DNA from: Wolbachia endosymbiont of Folsomia candida
Lineage (GTDB): Bacteria; Pseudomonadota; Alphaproteobacteria; Rickettsiales; Anaplasmataceae
NCBI RefSeq assembly: GCF_001931755.2
Contig: NZ_CP015510.2
Span: 1,364,001-1,428,000, forward strand
Direction of reading: 5' to 3'
Length of the DNA stretch: 64,000 nt
Below, one piece after another: positions 17,933-27,610 of the stretch; the first letter of the stretch is position 1; each line of letters opens with the position of its first letter. The position numbers and the translations under genes are program-made. Below the pieces are notes generated by a model. It was given only the letters and a program-made list of their open reading frames with translations, ran no database searches and was not told the origin of the DNA.

Positions 17933-18442
17933 ATGACAAGAATTGAAACAATAAAAAGTAAATACAATAATGAAAGTCTTTTGGCAGGAATTAAAGAAGT
18001 CCCTGTACAAGGGTGGGATTATGCAAAAGAAAATCCATGGAAAACAATCGCTGTTGTTGGTGGTACGTTTTTAGCAGTAGCACTTACAGCTGCTTATGTT
18101 CTAAGTCCAGCCTATGCAGCTCGTGTTGCTGTGCTTGGAGCAAAAGCTGGAACTGCTATTAATGCTGGTATTTCTGCAGTGTCTGGATTTTTAGCAGCTA
18201 ATCCACTGGTTGCTCCTTTGATTATGATTGCTGCACTGGCAACTATAGTTACTCTTGCATATATGAATCATAGCAAGTCAAGTCAAATTAATGTGGTGAA
18301 GGAAGAGGTTCTTAAGGCCTGTGAAAAAGACGGTGATAAGCCTAAAATTGATGATGGTAAGCTAAAACCTACTGGTGATGCATCAACATTCTTAAATGGT
18401 GTCGCAGTAGCAGTTGGATTAGCACAAGCACCAGCAAAATAA
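17933..18442 (+). CDS. Small double-membrane-span protein of unknown function
   Basis: 169 residues, no recognised family. Hydrophilic N-terminus including QGWDYAKENPWKT (similar in style to small membrane proteins of the DUF883/ElaB type, but no firm match). Two or three hydrophobic segments follow (TIAVVGGTFLAVALTAAYVL; the Ala-rich stretch to GFLAA; PLIMIAALATIVTLAYM), then a soluble tail with a Lys/Asp-rich patch. It has its own good promoter and a hairpin behind it, so it is probably expressed as a single gene. Confidence 0.6.
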   Translation: MTRIETIKSKYNNESLLAGIKEVPVQGWDYAKENPWKTIAVVGGTFLAVALTAAYVLSPAYAARVAVLGAKAGTAINAGISAVSGFLAANPLVAPLIMIAALATIVTLAYMNHSKSSQINVVKEEVLKACEKDGDKPKIDDGKLKPTGDASTFLNGVAVAVGLAQAPAK

Positions 18443-18462
18443 GTAACTTCAACAAAACAAAA

Positions 18463-18484
18463 AAGGGGTAGTTTTCTATCCCTT
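18463..18484 (+). terminator. Candidate terminator hairpin
   Basis: AAGGGGTA (18463-18470) can pair with TATCCCTT (18477-18484), with one G-U pair and a 6-base loop, 20 bases after the stop of the gene ending at 18442. The following sequence is AT-rich rather than a clean T-run. Confidence 0.45.
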
Positions 18485-18690
18485 ATTTATAAACATTTTC
18501 TTATTTCTTTTTACCAGAAGTGGTACTATCTAAAATGCAGGATTATTAACTGCCCACTCGTGGTACTTGAATATTAAAAATAAGTGAATTCTATTTACTA
18601 TTTATAATCTGCAGGAACGAAAAGTATTTGCATATTGTTAAAAAAGCAGTAATTTATTGTCAAGTGAATTCGCTAAATTGAGTAATTTAA

Positions 18691-19899
18691 ATGACTACTA
18701 TTAATCTTAATCTGCCAGAGTTGCCTATATTACACCCAAGGATTACTGTTGTTGGAGTTGGTGGTGCTGGTGGAAATGCTGTGAATAACATGATACAGTC
18801 GAATTTGCAAGGGGTGAATTTTGTTGTAGCAAACACCGATGCTCAAGCACTAGAAAAGTCTTTATGCGATAAGAAAATTCAGCTTGGGATTAACCTAACC
18901 AAGGGGCTTGGTGCTGGTGCTTTACCTGATGTTGGCAAAGGCGCAGCAGAAGAGTCAATTGATGAGATCATGGAGCATATAAAAGACAGTCATATGCTTT
19001 TCATTACAGCGGGAATGGGTGGTGGTACTGGAACTGGTGCTGCACCGGTAATTGCAAAAGCAGCAAGAGAAGCAAGGGCTGCAGTTAAGGATAGGGCGCC
19101 AAAAGAAAAAAAGATATTGACTGTTGGAGTTGTAACCAAACCGTTTGGCTTTGAAGGTGTGCGTCGTATGCGCATTGCAGAGCTGGGCCTTGAAGAATTA
19201 CAAAAATATGTAGATACGCTCATTGTTATTCCAAACCAAAATTTATTTAGAATTGCAAATGACAAAACAACATTTTCTGATGCGTTTAAGCTTGCCGATA
19301 ATGTGCTTCATATTGGTATCAGAGGAGTAACTGACTTAATGGTCATGCCAGGGCTCATTAATCTTGATTTTGCTGACATAGAAACAGTAATGAGTGAAAT
19401 GGGGAAAGCGATGATAGGAACTGGAGAGGCAACAGGAGAAGATAGGGCAATTAGTGCTGCAGAAGCTGCTATATCTAATCCATTACTTGATAATGTATCA
19501 ATGAAAGGTGCACAAGGAATATTAATTAATATTACTGGTGGCGGAGATATGACTTTGTTTGAGGTGGATGCTGCAGCCAATAGAGTGCGTGAGGAAGTAG
19601 ATGAAAATGCAAATATAATATTTGGTGCTACTTTCGATCAAGCAATGGAGGGAAGAGTTAGAGTATCTGTCCTTGCAACTGGCATCGATAGTAATGTTAA
19701 TCGCGATGATAATTCATCTTCAAACCAAAGTGAGAGCTCAGAGCAAGAGAAGCTTAAGTGGGCCTATAGCCAAAATGTAGGAGTGCAAGATAAACTACCA
19801 GAAACAAAAGAATATTCTACAACTGAGCAGGGAAGTGAAGGGATGAAGTGGGGTAGCAATATCTATGATATACCAGCTTACTTAAGAAGAAAAAAATAA
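18691..19899 (+). CDS. ftsZ: Cell division GTPase FtsZ
   Basis: 402 residues. The GTP-binding signature [13 protein letters not shown] is present, with [19 protein letters not shown] at the N-terminus and a T7 loop [12 protein letters not shown] 60-residue variable linker follows, then the conserved C-terminal peptide [10 protein letters not shown], which binds membrane tethers such as FtsA. It polymerises into the division ring. No ftsA/ftsQ lies next to it, as is usual in Rickettsiales. The EVE-domain gene follows 35 bases downstream. Confidence 0.97.
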   Translation: MTTINLNLPELPILHPRITVVGVGGAGGNAVNNMIQSNLQGVNFVVANTDAQALEKSLCDKKIQLGINLTKGLGAGALPDVGKGAAEESIDEIMEHIKDSHMLFITAGMGGGTGTGAAPVIAKAAREARAAVKDRAPKEKKILTVGVVTKPFGFEGVRRMRIAELGLEELQKYVDTLIVIPNQNLFRIANDKTTFSDAFKLADNVLHIGIRGVTDLMVMPGLINLDFADIETVMSEMGKAMIGTGEATGEDRAISAAEAAISNPLLDNVSMKGAQGILINITGGGDMTLFEVDAAANRVREEVDENANIIFGATFDQAMEGRVRVSVLATGIDSNVNRDDNSSSNQSESSEQEKLKWAYSQNVGVQDKLPETKEYSTTEQGSEGMKWGSNIYDIPAYLRRKK

Positions 19900-19934
19900 T
19901 AGACCTTATATATTGAGATTATGTAAGGAATCCA

Positions 19935-20339
19935 ATGCAGCTTTGGCTACTAAAATCAGAACCAAGTGACTATTCATGGCAAAAAATGGCAGTAGATAAG
20001 GTGGCTGACTGGAATGGTGTGTGCAACTATCAAGCTCAAAACTATATGAAAACTATGAAGCTCGGTGACTTTGCATTTTTCTATCATACAGGCAAAGAGA
20101 AAGCGATACTTGGAATAGTTGAAGTGTCTAAAGAATATTATCATGCTGATCACCCTAAATTCGGACTGGTAGACGTAAAATTTTCCAGACCTTTAAGTAA
20201 CCAGGTCGCATTATATGATATAAAACAAAACCCACTTTTAAAAGACATGAGCATATTAAAACAACCACGTTTATCAGTTTCTCCAGTTTCGGAAATTGAA
20301 TGGAATGAAATAATCAGAATGAGTCAAGAGTTGGTCTAA
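19935..20339 (+). CDS. EVE (PUA-like) domain protein
   Basis: 134 residues, nearly all one EVE domain: it starts QLWLLKSEPSDYSW, followed by DWNGVCNYQAQNYMKTMKLG and FFYHTGKEKAILGIVEV. EVE domains belong to the PUASS superfamily and bind modified nucleotides in DNA or RNA; the precise ligand here is unknown. Typical length for stand-alone bacterial members (130-140). The short gap after ftsZ allows co-transcription. Confidence 0.88.
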   Translation: MQLWLLKSEPSDYSWQKMAVDKVADWNGVCNYQAQNYMKTMKLGDFAFFYHTGKEKAILGIVEVSKEYYHADHPKFGLVDVKFSRPLSNQVALYDIKQNPLLKDMSILKQPRLSVSPVSEIEWNEIIRMSQELV

Positions 20340-20374
20340 CAGAGATGCATTAAACTCAAATGTGATTAGCAATA

Positions 20375-20812
20375 CTATTTAGTGCGGCTATGATCTTTCT
20401 TGTTACTGGCTTTTTCAACACTACCTTCCTCAAGCTTACTGCCTATAGCATCTGTTTTAGTTGTTTTTGCCACATCTTTTACTTTACTAGCACGCTCTGA
20501 TTGCGATTCCTTATACGTTTCCATGTTGTCATATATAGGATTACTTATTATTTCTATTTTTTTAGATGTGAAAGCCCGTGCTAAAAACCCTCCTATAATT
20601 GGTATTGACTTTAATAGGCTTCTCGATTTTAAATGCCCCTGCTCTCTTTGTTGTGAATGCTGCTCTATTCTAGGACTTTTTATACCATACTTTTCATCAT
20701 CAAATATGGGTCTTAAAGGCTTTTTAGGATTATGTATTGGGGGCTTCACATTATTTTCCCCAGTTTTTTGAGATGTAGACTTAACCTTAGTATCTTCATA
20801 TTCTGTAGTCAT
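20375..20812 (-). CDS. Unknown, largely disordered protein
   Basis: 145 residues, rich in Lys, Ser, Pro and Glu, with low complexity at both ends (for example PPIHNPKKPLRPIFDDE). A short hydrophobic patch in the middle (LLKSIPIIGGFLARAF) could be a membrane-binding helix. No family recognised. Convergent with the EVE gene. The frame is long for this region and has a good ATG, but function cannot be inferred. Confidence 0.45.
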   Translation of the reverse strand: MTTEYEDTKVKSTSQKTGENNVKPPIHNPKKPLRPIFDDEKYGIKSPRIEQHSQQREQGHLKSRSLLKSIPIIGGFLARAFTSKKIEIISNPIYDNMETYKESQSERASKVKDVAKTTKTDAIGSKLEEGSVEKASNKKDHSRTK

Positions 20813-20953
20813 CTCTCGTTTTATTATGTAATATGATTAATATTATATAATAATTACTAAATTATGGTTAATTGCAAGATAGAAATATTAAAATAATTGT
20901 AAATTTTATCAGTAAATATATAATATACATTTAAAGTTAGAGGTTTAGTCTAT

Positions 20954-21997
20954 ATGAGGTATAAAATTGCTGTTGTTGGTGCAACTGGAAGAGTGGGTCG
21001 TGAAGTATTAAGCATACTTGATGAATTTCAGAGCGAAGGAAGAATTGCAGTCGATTCTGTGGTAGCACTTGCATCAAAAAAATCAGAGGGAAAAAAAATA
21101 AGCTTTGGTGATGAAGGATTAATTATTTCATGTCTTGAAGGCCATAGCTTTGTTGGAACCGATATAGCAATTTTTTGCGCTGGATCTAATATTTCCGAAA
21201 GGTATGCACCAATTGCAACGCAGGCTGGGTGCATTGTGATAGATAATACTTCTTATTTCAGAATGAAAGATGGTGTGCCACTCATCATTCCGGAGATCAA
21301 TCAAGAAAAAATCACTGAATATAAAAATCATAATATAATATCCAATCCAAACTGTACTACAATACAGATGCTGCTAGTACTACACTTGCTACATAAACAA
21401 GCAAAAATAAAGAGAATTGTTGCTTCAACGTATCAATCAACTTCTGGTGCAGGCAAAGCAGCTATGGATGAACTCTACAATCAGACGAAAAAAATATTCA
21501 TGAATGAAGCTAAAAAGCCTGAAATATTTCCTAAACAAATAGCATTTAATTGCATTCCTCACATAGGAGAATTCATGGAAAATGGTTCTACAAAAGAAGA
21601 ATGGAAAATGCGAGAGGAAACGGAAAAAATTTTAGGGGAAAATGTAAAAGTTACTGCAACTTGTGTTAGGGTACCTGTTTTTATTGGTCACGCTATAGCA
21701 GTAAATGTAGAGTTTCATGATGCGATGACAGAAGAAACTGCCTATGAAATATTCAGTAACGCTGATGATTATGGGGTTTTGCTGCAGGACAAACGAGAAG
21801 ATGGTGAATATACAACTCAAATTGATGTTGTGCAGGAAGATGCTGTATACATATCACGTATTAGAAAAGATGATACAGTTCAGCATGGTTTAAATATGTG
21901 GATAGTGGCTGACAATTTGCGTAAAGGTGCAGCGCTAAATATAGTACAGATTTTGGAGATTTTGGTAAGAGAACATTTGCAGCTCAAGCTTGTATAG
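20954..21997 (+). CDS. asd: Aspartate-semialdehyde dehydrogenase
   Basis: 347 residues. N-terminal NADP-binding loop VVGATGRVGREVLSIL; catalytic Cys in SNPNCTT; QSTSGAGKAAMDEL; HIGEFMENGSTKEEWKM; and the late ATCVRVPVFIGHA motif. It reduces aspartyl phosphate in the lysine/diaminopimelate pathway, which supplies meso-DAP for lipid II. Starts at ATG 20954 after AGAGG. Convergent with secF. Confidence 0.95.
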   Translation: MRYKIAVVGATGRVGREVLSILDEFQSEGRIAVDSVVALASKKSEGKKISFGDEGLIISCLEGHSFVGTDIAIFCAGSNISERYAPIATQAGCIVIDNTSYFRMKDGVPLIIPEINQEKITEYKNHNIISNPNCTTIQMLLVLHLLHKQAKIKRIVASTYQSTSGAGKAAMDELYNQTKKIFMNEAKKPEIFPKQIAFNCIPHIGEFMENGSTKEEWKMREETEKILGENVKVTATCVRVPVFIGHAIAVNVEFHDAMTEETAYEIFSNADDYGVLLQDKREDGEYTTQIDVVQEDAVYISRIRKDDTVQHGLNMWIVADNLRKGAALNIVQILEILVREHLQLKLV

Positions 21998-22012
21998 CTA
22001 AATAAAATAAGT

Positions 22013-22891
22013 TTATTTTTCTCTATTTGTCAGGCCTATATAAGTTAATATAGGAGCGGAAATAAATATTGAAGAATACGCGCCAACTAAAATACCAAAA
22101 AAGATAATTAAGCTAAAATCTCTAACTACATCCCTGCAGATTAATATTAAAGGTAGAGCAGCAAGAAGAGTTGTACCAGAAGTTAATATAGTGCGGGATA
22201 GTGTAGCATTAATACTTGTATCTACTATCTCATTAATTTGTTTATTTTTGCTGCTTTTGCAATACTCCCGAATCCGATCGTATATAACTACTGAATTATT
22301 GATTGAATAACCGATAACAGTGAGCAAAGCAGCAGTTGATGAGATGTTAAACTCAACCCTGATAAGGCTAATAAAACCAATAGTTAAAATTACGTCGTGA
22401 ACTAATGCTATTATGCCACCAAACCCACACTGCCAGTTAAATCTAAACCAAACATAAAAAAATATTCCAACAATTGCAATCACCATTGATAACATTCCTT
22501 CAAATATCTGCGTTGAGCTTATTTGTGGACCTACATAATCTATTTTTCGATAGGCTATTGAGTCACTTAACTTTCCTTCTAGTATGCTTTTTATTTCTTT
22601 GATTTTATTTTCATCACCTTCATCTTTAAAACGCATAACCAAATTATCGCCTGCCTGTGAACTTTGTACTATAAAACCATTTTCCTTTAGCGCATCAAGA
22701 ATAGAAAGATCCTCATTTGACGATTTTATTTCTATCAAAATTCCACCTGTAAAGTCTATTCCTAAATTGATTCCACGTAATGTAATAATAAATATTGAAA
22801 AGATGGTAAGAATAATGCTAATTAATGCAGTTAATTTCCTATATTTACTAAATTTTATATCGAGGTTATCTGGAATCAATCTAAGTGCCAT
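22013..22891 (-). CDS. secF: Protein translocase subunit SecF
   Basis: 292 residues with six predicted membrane helices. Motifs: [15 protein letters not shown] after the first helix, VGPQIS, and [21 protein letters not shown] segments (ending WFRFNWQCG). The C-terminal block contains [22 protein letters not shown] and [17 protein letters not shown]. With SecD it uses the proton gradient to assist Sec export. SecD is not adjacent. Confidence 0.95.
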   Translation of the reverse strand: MALRLIPDNLDIKFSKYRKLTALISIILTIFSIFIITLRGINLGIDFTGGILIEIKSSNEDLSILDALKENGFIVQSSQAGDNLVMRFKDEGDENKIKEIKSILEGKLSDSIAYRKIDYVGPQISSTQIFEGMLSMVIAIVGIFFYVWFRFNWQCGFGGIIALVHDVILTIGFISLIRVEFNISSTAALLTVIGYSINNSVVIYDRIREYCKSSKNKQINEIVDTSINATLSRTILTSGTTLLAALPLILICRDVVRDFSLIIFFGILVGAYSSIFISAPILTYIGLTNREK

Positions 22892-23051
22892 ATTCTTTGG
22901 TTAAAATCACAACTTGAATTCTATATATAGCTAAAATAGATAGGGTTTACCATTTTTTTGTCACCCTACATAGAATCCAGAACCTGTGAATCCCTTCGGT
23001 CACATGAAATATCTTGACTTCACGTGTATTAGGAAGCATTTTATATTTGTT

Positions 23052-23125
23052 GTGCCCATAGCTCAGCTGGATAGAGCAACAGCCTTCTAAGCTGTGGGTC
23101 GTAGGTTCGAATCCTACTGGGCACA
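23052..23125 (+). tRNA. tRNA-Arg (anticodon TCT)
   Basis: Cloverleaf: acceptor GTGCCCA/TGGGCAC, D-arm GCTC/GAGC, anticodon stem ACAGC/GCTGT with loop CTTCTAA (anticodon TCT, 23086-23088), T-arm GTAGG TTCGAAT CCTAC. CCA is not encoded. Confidence 0.97.
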
Positions 23126-23134
23126 CTTTTCAAA

Positions 23135-24085
23135 TCAGTATTTTCTATAAATTTTTAAATACTCTGGTACTATATTTTCAATTGATAATGGTAAAATTTT
23201 TATTGTTTCAAGGTCATTCGACTTTTCGATTGAGCTATTCATCATAACTCTCACCTGATCTCGAGTAAGCATAGGGCTAGTATCACCTGTTATGGGCTTG
23301 AGCAGCATGGAAATAATTCTACTTTCTAAGAAAAAAGCCATCAATTTTGCCATTGGGAAAGATATATTGACAAATAAGCATTTCCTATTCGTCACATTAA
23401 GGATGAATTTTAATAGGCTCTTGAAAGAGTAAACTTTCGGTCCACCTACATTATAAACCTTCTTATCTTGCTTATTAAGACTAATAATGCGATACACCAA
23501 TTCAGCTAGATCTGTTACACATATTGGTTGAAATTTGGTTGCTCCATTGCCAATTAGTGGCAAAAAAGGGAGAATAGCTGCTAGTCTTCCAAATTTATTA
23601 AAAAACTTATCTTCTTTACCAAACACAAGGCTTGGCTTAATTATTATTGCCTCGGGAAACTCAGAGGTTACTACTTTTTCACCCTCAAGTTTACTTTGAG
23701 CATATTTTGACAATTTGCTATTTTCAATTCCCATAGCAGAAAAATGTATCACCATTGGTACATTTTTTATTTTTGCTGCTTTTGCTATTTTTTCAGCTAT
23801 TGCAACGTGCGCAGTATGAAAACTAGATTTTTTCGTTTCATATAATATTCCTACTAAATTTATTACTACGTCACATTCTGTCATACTTTCCAGCAGTGAT
23901 GTTTCATCAAAAAAATCGCCTTTAAATACTGAAATTTGTCCTAAATTACCACATAATTTAAGAGGAGCGGCTTTTTCTTGATTGTTAGTGAATATTCTTA
24001 TTAAATACCCATCTGCTGCTAAGCGTCTTACTATATGTTTTCCTATGAACCCTGTTCCACCAAAAATAATTATACGTTTCGTCAC
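23135..24085 (-). CDS. NDUFA9-like SDR-family protein (complex I accessory/assembly)
   Basis: 316 residues of the atypical (extended) short-chain dehydrogenase fold: N-terminal nucleotide-binding FGGTGFIGKHIVRRL, then CDVVINLVGIL and VIHFSAMGIENSK. The usual YxxxK appears as YAQSKLEGEK. QPICVTDLAELVYRIIS and YNVGGPKVYSFKSLL follow. The best match from pattern is the alphaproteobacterial NDUFA9 family, related to the mitochondrial complex I subunit. 10 bases after tRNA-Arg on the opposite strand. Confidence 0.85.
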   Translation of the reverse strand: MTKRIIIFGGTGFIGKHIVRRLAADGYLIRIFTNNQEKAAPLKLCGNLGQISVFKGDFFDETSLLESMTECDVVINLVGILYETKKSSFHTAHVAIAEKIAKAAKIKNVPMVIHFSAMGIENSKLSKYAQSKLEGEKVVTSEFPEAIIIKPSLVFGKEDKFFNKFGRLAAILPFLPLIGNGATKFQPICVTDLAELVYRIISLNKQDKKVYNVGGPKVYSFKSLLKFILNVTNRKCLFVNISFPMAKLMAFFLESRIISMLLKPITGDTSPMLTRDQVRVMMNSSIEKSNDLETIKILPLSIENIVPEYLKIYRKY

Positions 24086-24391
24086 AATTAAAGCTCCAAA
24101 TAGTTTTTTTACCTTAAATTAATACAATGATTTCTTAATATTCTATTATGAATCATTGCACCATAAATCCCAATTATGGATTAACCAAAGCAAAAAGTAT
24201 AGGGAATAAGATCTATTAGACCTCTTCCAGGACCTGTTTTTGATGAGGAATTTGTAGGAGAAGTGAAGATGAGCACCACAGAATACTCAAATGTATTTTA
24301 GGAGCAGAGACGAGCTTTGACGACAAAATTGCCTTCAGAAATCGTGTTATGTAAGATGTCTATTGCAAAAGCAGAGAAAAATGGCAATACA
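24086..24391. other. 306-base gap without a gene
   Basis: Holds the promoter side of the NDUFA9-like gene, a family B repeat copy at 24244-24363, and otherwise AT-rich DNA with no supported gene. Confidence 0.6.
24244..24363 (+). repeat. Family B element, intergenic copy
   Basis: About 120 bases matching 6688-6810 (leuS) and 33832-33951. The plus-strand frame is broken by TAG at the place where the genic copies have GAG (ATGTATTTTAG instead of ATGTATTTGAG), which is the kind of decay expected without selection. Confidence 0.8.
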
Positions 24392-24883
24392 TTATGAAGT
24401 AGTAGCAAAAACACCTTTCTTGTAAGCATGACAAATTGCTGTAGCAAGAGCGTCAGCAGTATGATGACATTTTACATCCAAATTTTTAATTATTTGTTTC
24501 ACCATAAATATAATCTGATTTTTATCTGCATGGCCGTTTCCTGTGATACTTTTTTTTATGTAGTTCGCATCATACTCACTTATAGCCAGGTTAGTTATTT
24601 TTAACGCTAAAATCGCAACTCCCCTTGCATACCCTAAAGTTAGCGAAGATTTTGGATTTTTATTAACAAAAATTTTCTCCACAGCAGCTTCATCTGGAGA
24701 ATATATAGAAATTACTTTCTTTAATTCCTCAAAAATTATGTGCAAACGTTCACCTATATCAAGCTTACTGCACGTTGATATAGTACTTCCACCCAAAAAT
24801 TCAATATTATTCCTTTCACTGAGACTAATAATAGCCCACCCAGTTTTGTTTATTCCAGGATCAAGGCCTATTATCTTAATCAC
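24392..24883 (-). CDS. ruvC: Holliday junction resolvase RuvC
   Basis: 163 residues. Catalytic acidic residues: Asp in IIGLDPGINKTGW, Glu in AAVEKIFVNKNPKSS, and the Asp near HHTADALATAICH; ARGVAILAL is also present. It cleaves Holliday junctions with RuvAB. Its ATG directly abuts the ctaE stop, suggesting one transcript. Typical length (about 160-175). Confidence 0.95.
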   Translation of the reverse strand: MIKIIGLDPGINKTGWAIISLSERNNIEFLGGSTISTCSKLDIGERLHIIFEELKKVISIYSPDEAAVEKIFVNKNPKSSLTLGYARGVAILALKITNLAISEYDANYIKKSITGNGHADKNQIIFMVKQIIKNLDVKCHHTADALATAICHAYKKGVFATTS

Positions 24884-25711
24884 TTAATAAGCACTTAGCC
24901 AATAAATAAATACAAATAAAAATATCCAAACTATATCTACAAAGTGCCAATACCAAGAGGCAAACTCAAAACACAAATGGTCTTGTGGTGTGAATTGTTC
25001 TTTGAGTGCTCTAAACAAACACACCGTTAAAAATATTAGCCCTATTATAACGTGTACACAGTGAAATCCGGTAATCATATAAAAATTGGATGTATAAATA
25101 AGCTTTTCTCCTGCTTCTTGTAGAGAAAAACTCGCTTCATAATACTCTATGGCTTGCACTATTATAAAAAAAACTCCGAGCAATATAGTAATGGATAGCA
25201 TATTAATCATGTTCTTTTTATTATTTTCAAGTAAAGAGTGATGTGCTGAAGTAAGTGTTGTACCTGAAAGTAATAATATTAACGTATTCATGAATGGTAG
25301 CGACCACGGATCAGGAGGTGAAATTCCTTCTGGAGGCCACTGGACTTTTCTTACAGGGGAAAATGCTTCAAATAAAAACACTGGATCAAGCCAGGCTTTA
25401 AAGAATGAACAGAAGAAGGCTATAAAGAATACAACTTCTGAGAGGATAAATACATACATCGCAAGCTTAAGCCCATGCTTTACGATAGTAGTATGGCACT
25501 TATCATGAATGGCTTCTCTTATTACATCTCGCCACCAATAGAACAAAATTCCTGATACTGAAGAAACTCCGAAAATCAAACCAAATATTCCAAAAAGTTG
25601 CTTATGAAGCATACCAACTAATCCAAGTGCAAGAATAAGAATCGCTGCTGATATAGCAATTGGCCATGGACTTGGGTCCACTAAATGAAAATCATGTTCT
25701 TTACTTTTCAT
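24884..25711 (-). CDS. ctaE: Cytochrome c oxidase subunit III
   Basis: 275 residues with about seven hydrophobic helices. Hallmarks: HDFHLVDPSPWPI at the N-terminus, FILSEVVFFIAFFCSFF, ALFMNTLILLLSG-like PFMNTLILLLSGTTLTSAHH, and the late GFHCVHVIIGLIFL and FASWYWHFVDIVWIFLF. Subunit III of the aa3-type terminal oxidase in the inner membrane. It ends exactly where ruvC starts. Subunits I and II are not in the window. Confidence 0.96.
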   Translation of the reverse strand: MKSKEHDFHLVDPSPWPIAISAAILILALGLVGMLHKQLFGIFGLIFGVSSVSGILFYWWRDVIREAIHDKCHTTIVKHGLKLAMYVFILSEVVFFIAFFCSFFKAWLDPVFLFEAFSPVRKVQWPPEGISPPDPWSLPFMNTLILLLSGTTLTSAHHSLLENNKKNMINMLSITILLGVFFIIVQAIEYYEASFSLQEAGEKLIYTSNFYMITGFHCVHVIIGLIFLTVCLFRALKEQFTPQDHLCFEFASWYWHFVDIVWIFLFVFIYWLSAY

Positions 25712-25826
25712 ATTATTTTTACAGTAGAATCAACGTACTCAAGCATATAAATTAGCTTAAAATTGTCAAGATTCCTTAAAAATTTGACGAAATTTTATAC
25801 ACATCGTGAACACCTGTTACAAATGT

Positions 25827-25841
25827 TTAATAAGTTATTAA
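25827..25841. promoter_or_regulatory. TTAA-N7-TTAA site (CtrA-box-like)
   Basis: TTAA TAAGTTA TTAA about 100 bases upstream of the repeat-protein gene at 25940. Such pairs are common by chance in AT-rich gaps. Confidence 0.25.
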
Positions 25842-25939
25842 ATATGAATACATAATTAATACGTTTTTTTGACATTACGTTGAGCATTTCTCCTCTGAAT
25901 ATATCATGACTATATATTATTCGCTTTGAGAGGTATAAA

Positions 25940-27253
25940 ATGCTTAACCCTGCTAGTATTATAGCATGTTCATATGTTAAAAATTATTGGAAAAAAACAC
26001 CAAACAGCTATCAAAAAATCTCAATAGGTCTTGTTGTATCAGGCATAGCTATAGCCGGAATTATAATTGTAGCTATGCGTATCGACTCCCCCCCTTTGCT
26101 AGTCAACATACTAACCGCTATACTAGTACCACTTGCATTATATTTTTTATACAATCTTTATAACCTCTGCAAAATTATATATAAGCAGCATTATGTTAAA
26201 GAAGAAAAAGCCACAAATGAAGCCCTGAATATTATTGCTTTAGGTAGCTCTACTGAAGCGGTAAAAACAGTTGACTGTTATGAGCTAATTGATTCTTTAC
26301 CTAAGAATATTCCGGAATTCGTGTTGGAATCTCTTAAAAAGTTTTCTCTTCAAAATCCGCATAAAGCATTTGATTTGATTATGTGTGTCAAACAAACTGA
26401 ATCAATAATCAATGGATTGGCAAAAGATATAAAAGATAAGTTTTATAATTTTATTGTACCAACTGGTAATATTGACGAGAAAATAAAGCTAACAATGAGT
26501 ATTCAAAGCATTGAATCACTGATGAAAAAAGCAAGTCAATCTGCAAGGGATGAATTTTATGAGCCTTTAATGAGATCAGTTTTTATTGATCATCAAAGAG
26601 CTTATAATTCTGCTATATGGATATGTAAAGTTGACAAACTATTTAATGAAATAAGCCATCCTATAAAAGATAGGTTTTATAAATATGTAATGAACTTAAC
26701 TTTAACTAACCATGAAAAAGCTTATAGTCTGGCTACATGGATACGTGACAATGACGCTCTACTTAATAGAGTGAAACAGTGCACAAAATCTAAATCTTAT
26801 GAATATATACTGAGTTTAAGTTTAACTGATCATGAAAAAGCTCACGATTTAGCTACATTCATAGATGAAGTCAATGATCTATTTAATGAAATAAGGCCAC
26901 CTATACGAGATAAATTTTTTGATCCCATCATACAGCTTGCTTACACAAATCGTGGTGACGCATTAATTATAGCTACTGTAGTAAAGGAAATAGATCAAAT
27001 TGTATCTTGTATTACTAACAAAGAGCTTATAGATCATTTCGATGAGTCTTTTACTTTTACTGAAATACAAAGCATTTATGAAAGATCTAAGGTCATTGGA
27101 TTTGCAAAAAAATGTAAGAAAATAAGTGAAAAAACGCTAGGTGAAATACAAAATTTTATAAACATGCACACCGAAGGTACTTCACCAGAAGGAATCATTA
27201 AACAAGCAGAAGTTGTGAATCATTTAGAAATGGTTGGAAATAGGAAGTTGTAG
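25940..27253 (+). CDS. Membrane protein with six 40-residue repeats, unknown family
   Basis: 437 residues. Two N-terminal membrane helices (about 26-46: ISIGLVVSGIAIAGIIIVAM; about 52-75: LTAILVPLALYFLYN), then a soluble domain. Residues 139-374 are six units of about 40 residues (139-178, 179-216, 217-256, 257-296, 297-336, 337-374). Units 3-5 are clearest: each begins DH/NH, carries KAYxLATWI, then a hydrophobic helix end and a closing LxLT. The layout suggests a stack of helical hairpins like TPR or HEAT, but I cannot assign a family. The soluble part probably faces the cytoplasm or periplasm as a binding scaffold; partner unknown. Confidence 0.65.
   Translation: MLNPASIIACSYVKNYWKKTPNSYQKISIGLVVSGIAIAGIIIVAMRIDSPPLLVNILTAILVPLALYFLYNLYNLCKIIYKQHYVKEEKATNEALNIIALGSSTEAVKTVDCYELIDSLPKNIPEFVLESLKKFSLQNPHKAFDLIMCVKQTESIINGLAKDIKDKFYNFIVPTGNIDEKIKLTMSIQSIESLMKKASQSARDEFYEPLMRSVFIDHQRAYNSAIWICKVDKLFNEISHPIKDRFYKYVMNLTLTNHEKAYSLATWIRDNDALLNRVKQCTKSKSYEYILSLSLTDHEKAHDLATFIDEVNDLFNEIRPPIRDKFFDPIIQLAYTNRGDALIIATVVKEIDQIVSCITNKELIDHFDESFTFTEIQSIYERSKVIGFAKKCKKISEKTLGEIQNFINMHTEGTSPEGIIKQAEVVNHLEMVGNRKL
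26354..27061 (+). repeat. Six tandem protein-coding repeats of about 40 codons
   Basis: Units start at 26354, 26474, 26588, 26708, 26828 and 26948 (38-40 codons each). Alternating DH/NH starts and a KAYxLAT core are visible in the middle four. Confidence 0.7.
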
Positions 27254-27350
27254 ATGTGCTGCAGGAGAATAAAAGTGCAAAAAAGCCTTTTATTACTGGT
27301 ACTTCCTTCGTTGACTAATCTAGAGTTATGGTTTTCATGGAAAAGAGTGG

Positions 27351-27424
27351 CGGGAGTGATGAGACTCGAACTCACGACCTCATGCGTGACAGGCATGCGC
27401 TCTAACCAACTGAGCTACACCCCC
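27351..27424 (-). tRNA. tRNA-Asp (anticodon GTC)
   Basis: On the minus strand: acceptor GGGGGTG/CACTCCC with one G-T pair, U8, D-arm GCTC/GAGC, anticodon loop CTGTCAC (anticodon GTC), T-arm GTGAG TTCGAGT CTCAT, discriminator G. Confidence 0.95.
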
Positions 27425-27610
27425 CTTTTTACTTAGTAACGATAGTTTCAACTTCAAAGCTAATAAACATGCTGCTATTTGTCAATATTTTTTGTTTGCA
27501 CTTTGTTATCTTTTCTATTACTATATAAATAATTTGATTTCACACATGGCAGGTACAAGTAGTCCCTTTAGGGCAATGCCATGGAAGATAAACTATTTGG
27601 AGGAATAAAT

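Noticed and set aside
22960..23040. Palindromic element near tRNA-Arg (TGTCACCC ... GGTCACATG)
   Set aside because: Too degenerate to pair the arms or to align with the clear copies.
27254..27436. 60-residue open frame (plus strand) after the repeat protein
   Set aside because: Covers the tRNA-Asp gene on the other strand; the codons are the tRNA sequence.
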